DNA of 9,558 nucleotides from Hydrogenothermaceae bacterium (GTDB lineage Bacteria > Aquificota > Aquificia > Aquificales > Hydrogenothermaceae). The DNA is taken from contig DTZN01000300.1 of assembly GCA_012961365.1 (NCBI GenBank), positions 1 through 9,558 on the forward strand. Reading direction: 5' to 3'. This document shows, in pieces, positions 7,456 to 9,558 of the stretch; positions within the stretch are counted from its first letter, which is position 1, and each line of letters starts with the position of its first letter. The notes under the pieces are model-generated. The model saw only the letters and a list, made by a program, of their open reading frames with translations. It had not been told where the DNA came from and made no database searches. The position numbers and the translations under genes are program-made.

Positions 7456-9409
7456 ATAATTCTAAAGATTTCTCATTAATTAATTTTTTAGCCCTTTCTT
7501 TAAATTCATCTACCTTTAATATACCCATATTTCCTTTTTTCTTAGTTCTAACTGATACAGTTCCAGTTTGCCATTCTTTATCACCAACAACTAGCATATA
7601 AGGTATTTTTTGAACCTCTGCATCTCTAATTTTCTTATTCATTCTTTCATTTCTTTCATCAATTTCAACTCTTAATCCTGCTTCTTTTAGTTTTTGCTCT
7701 ACTTCCTTTGCATAAGGTATATGTGCATCTGCTATTGGTATAATTCTAGCTTGGACTGGAGCAAGCCAAAGTGGTAAAAGCCCTGCATAGTGTTCTATTA
7801 AAACTCCGATAAATCTTTCTATTGAACCAAAAATAGCCCTGTGTATCATATAAGGTCTATGTCTTGTATTATCATCTCCTATATAATACATATCAAATCT
7901 TTCTGGCAAATTAAAATCAAACTGAATAGTTGAACATTGCCACATTCTACCAATAGCATCTTTTATTTTTACATCAATTTTAGGACCGTAGAATGCTCCA
8001 CCACCTTCGTCTATATCATACTCAAGCCCTACTGATTCAATAGCCTTTCTTAATGCATTTGTTGCAACTTCCCACATTCTATCATCGCCTACAGATTTTT
8101 CAGGTCTTGTTGATAAAAATACCTGAAATTCATCAAATCCATACTTTTTAAGAGTATCTATTGCAAACTCTAAAACTTTTCTGATTTCTTCATCTACCTG
8201 GTCTTCTCTACAAATAATATGTGCATCGTCCTGAGTAAATCCTCTAACTCTCATAAGTCCGTGTAATACTCCACTTCTTTCATACCTATAAACTGTTCCA
8301 AGTTCCGCAAGTTTTATAGGAAGTTCCTTATAAGACCTTTGTCTAGCTTTGTATATTTCTACATGAAAAGGACAGTTCATAGGTTTTATGAAATATCCTT
8401 CTTCTTCTATTTGCATTTCAGGGAACATATTTTCTCTGTAAAAATTTACATGTCCAGATGTTTGCCATAGTTGCTCTTTTCCAACATGTGGAGTATAAAC
8501 AAGTTGATAACCTCTTTTTATATGTTCATTTTTCCAGTCTGTTTCTATTTCATTTCTTATAATTGCTCCTTTTGGTAACCATAAAGCAAGACCGCCACCA
8601 ACATCTTCATCAATAATAAATAGCTCAAGCTCTTTTCCTATTTTTCTATGGTCTCTTTTTTTGGCTTCTTCAAGCATATTTAGATACTTCTTTAGCTCTT
8701 TTTCAGACCAAAATGCAACTCCATAAACCCTTTGTAACATTGGATTTCCTTCTTTACCTTTCCAGTAAGCTCCTGCTATGTTAAACAACTTAAATGCAAA
8801 AGGAGCATATCCAGTTGTAGGAATGTGAGGTCCTCTGCAAAGGTCAACAAATTCTCCTTGCTTATAAACAGATATAGGTTCTCCTTCTGGGATATCATGT
8901 TTTATAAGTTCTACTTTATAAAATTCTTTTTTATCTTCAAAAAACTTTATTGCTTCTTTTCTAGGTAGTTCTTCTCTCACAATATTGTAATTTCTACTTA
9001 TAATCTCTTTCATTTTTTCTTCAATAATAGGTAAATCTTCTTCTGTTAATCTTTTTCCTTCAACTTCCACATCATAGAAAAAGCCTACTTCTGTTGTTGG
9101 ACCTATCCCAAGATGAACATTTTTATCTCCGTAAAGCTCTTTTAGAGCCTGTGCCATTATATGAGCTAAAGAGTGTCTTAGTATTTCAAGGCTATCCTTG
9201 TCTTTTTTTGTTAAAAATTTCAAATTTCCTGATTTTCTTATAGGTGTATGGACATCTATAATATCATTACCTAATTTTGCACCAACAATATCTTTTTCTT
9301 GTTTTTTTACTTTTTTATAGTCTTCTTTGAGAGCTTCTATTATTTCCTTTAATGTAATTCCATCTTCAAATTCAAATTCTCCAACGCCTTCTATATTTAA
9401 TTTAATCAT
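7454..9409 (-). CDS. thrS: threonyl-tRNA synthetase
   Basis: ThrRS charges tRNA-Thr and edits mischarged Ser-tRNA-Thr. The 651-residue protein has the full bacterial layout. A TGS domain (about 1-63) comes first. The editing domain has HSLAH (79-83) and DLCRGPH (189-195) with the zinc-like Cys/His set intact. The class II core has KPMNCPFH (342-349), motif 2 YRYERSG (374-380), QDDAHIIC (393-400) and GSIERFIGVLIEH (528-540). The C-terminal anticodon-binding domain runs from about 545. The catalytic zinc ligands are Cys346, His397 and His523, with the same spacing as in E. coli ThrRS (334, 385, 511). The ATG at 9409 has AGAGGT about 9 nt upstream. Unlike the enterobacterial arrangement, infC does not follow. 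I see no T-box or tRNA-like operator in the short leader. Confidence 0.98.
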   Translation of the reverse strand: MIKLNIEGVGEFEFEDGITLKEIIEALKEDYKKVKKQEKDIVGAKLGNDIIDVHTPIRKSGNLKFLTKKDKDSLEILRHSLAHIMAQALKELYGDKNVHLGIGPTTEVGFFYDVEVEGKRLTEEDLPIIEEKMKEIISRNYNIVREELPRKEAIKFFEDKKEFYKVELIKHDIPEGEPISVYKQGEFVDLCRGPHIPTTGYAPFAFKLFNIAGAYWKGKEGNPMLQRVYGVAFWSEKELKKYLNMLEEAKKRDHRKIGKELELFIIDEDVGGGLALWLPKGAIIRNEIETDWKNEHIKRGYQLVYTPHVGKEQLWQTSGHVNFYRENMFPEMQIEEEGYFIKPMNCPFHVEIYKARQRSYKELPIKLAELGTVYRYERSGVLHGLMRVRGFTQDDAHIICREDQVDEEIRKVLEFAIDTLKKYGFDEFQVFLSTRPEKSVGDDRMWEVATNALRKAIESVGLEYDIDEGGGAFYGPKIDVKIKDAIGRMWQCSTIQFDFNLPERFDMYYIGDDNTRHRPYMIHRAIFGSIERFIGVLIEHYAGLLPLWLAPVQARIIPIADAHIPYAKEVEQKLKEAGLRVEIDERNERMNKKIRDAEVQKIPYMLVVGDKEWQTGTVSVRTKKKGNMGILKVDEFKERAKKLINEKSLEL

Positions 9410-9443
9410 TAATTTTTACCTCTAAAAAAATTTTTTAAACTAA

Positions 9444-9449
9444 ATTATA
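9444..9449 (-). promoter_or_regulatory. -10 box of thrS
   Basis: TATAAT on the minus strand lies 34 nt upstream of the thrS ATG, which gives a leader of roughly 25-28 nt. A good -35-like TTGACT is present at 9462-9467, but the spacing to this box is only 12 nt. At the ideal 17 nt the -10 would be TTTAGT. Either element could be the real one, so the region is supported but not the exact pair. The leader holds an A7/T6 palindrome (9424-9436) and then the AGAGGT site. Confidence 0.4.
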
Positions 9450-9516
9450 AACCTCAATAAAAGTCAAGTGCTTAAAGAAAATTTAGAAGAAGATTTTTCT
9501 CTAATTATATCATAGT

Positions 9517-9530
9517 GTTATCATGATAAC
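9517..9530. promoter_or_regulatory. perfect 14-bp palindrome, candidate operator
   Basis: GTTATCATGATAAC is its own reverse complement, with a further matching G/C pair one position further out on each side. It lies about 50-75 bp upstream of the thrS -10 and about 20 bp before the ribosome site of the divergent plus-strand gene at the right edge. A repressor bound here would cover the -35 to -10 region of that gene. The half site TTATC/GATAA has some likeness to metal- or FNR/CRP-type boxes but matches none of them well, so I do not name a regulator. Confidence 0.45.
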
Positions 9531-9550
9531 GCAATCGTAATATTAATATA

Positions 9551-9555
9551 GAGGT
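9551..9555 (+). promoter_or_regulatory. ribosome binding site of a divergent gene starting outside the window
   Basis: The plus strand ends ATATAGAGGTGTG. GAGGT is the same Shine-Dalgarno core used by serS and thrS here. A start codon would be expected within a few bases beyond position 9558. A possible -10 (TAATAT, 9538-9543) lies upstream but is very close to the GAGGT. The gene itself is not visible. Confidence 0.4.
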
Positions 9556-9558
9556 GTG

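Noticed and set aside
9424..9436. A7/T6 palindrome in the thrS leader as a terminator or attenuator
   Set aside because: A stem made only of A-T pairs would not be stable, especially in a thermophile; there is no leader peptide, T-box or competing helix.

Overview
The window is AT-rich and densely coded, almost entirely on the minus strand. It carries housekeeping genes of a Gram-negative bacterium: grpE, the Kdo transferase gene (waaA/kdtA), serS, mazG, nadC and thrS. The A/T-rich codon use, the Lys/Glu/Ile-rich proteins, and lipopolysaccharide genes scattered among unrelated housekeeping genes fit a thermophilic member of the Aquificota. A Sulfurihydrogenibium-like organism is my best guess; it is inferred from protein style, not from a search.

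Layout, left to right. 1-638: grpE (minus), with perhaps the first codons of a following gene at the left edge. 712-1248: a NYN/LabA-type PIN-like nuclease gene (minus). 1249-1405: intergenic, with a -10 box for the NYN gene and a short coding-like relic on the plus strand. 1406-3322: fetB-like permease gene and waaA/kdtA, a two-gene minus-strand operon in which the stop codon abuts the next start codon. 3323-3616: mostly non-coding, with what looks like a decayed IS200/IS605 (TnpB-type) remnant on the plus strand. Its right-end hairpin runs into the 3' end of the next gene. 3617-6501: serS-mazG-metallo-beta-lactamase (MBL) fold hydrolase, a minus-strand operon; mazG is split by a -1 frameshift. 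6502-6550: compact divergent promoter region. 6551-7396: nadC (plus), convergent with thrS. The two are separated by a hairpin that probably terminates transcription from both sides. 7454-9409: thrS (minus). 9410-9558: divergent control region with a perfect 14-bp palindrome and, at the right edge, a ribosome binding site for a plus-strand gene that starts outside the window.

Functions: two class II aminoacyl-tRNA synthetases (Ser, Thr), NAD biosynthesis (nadC), nucleotide-pool sanitation (mazG), protein folding (grpE), LPS core assembly (waaA/kdtA) and a putative metal or iron exporter permease (fetB).

The most interesting points are three. First, mazG: the reading-frame break falls exactly on an A AAA AAG heptamer, the classic -1 slippery sequence, and the -1 frame restores a full-length 259-residue MazG. 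Second, the transposon right-end remnant appears to supply the last codons and the stop of the MBL hydrolase gene. Third, the palindrome upstream of thrS looks like an operator. I found no tRNA, rRNA, CRISPR array or clearly new multi-gene system.
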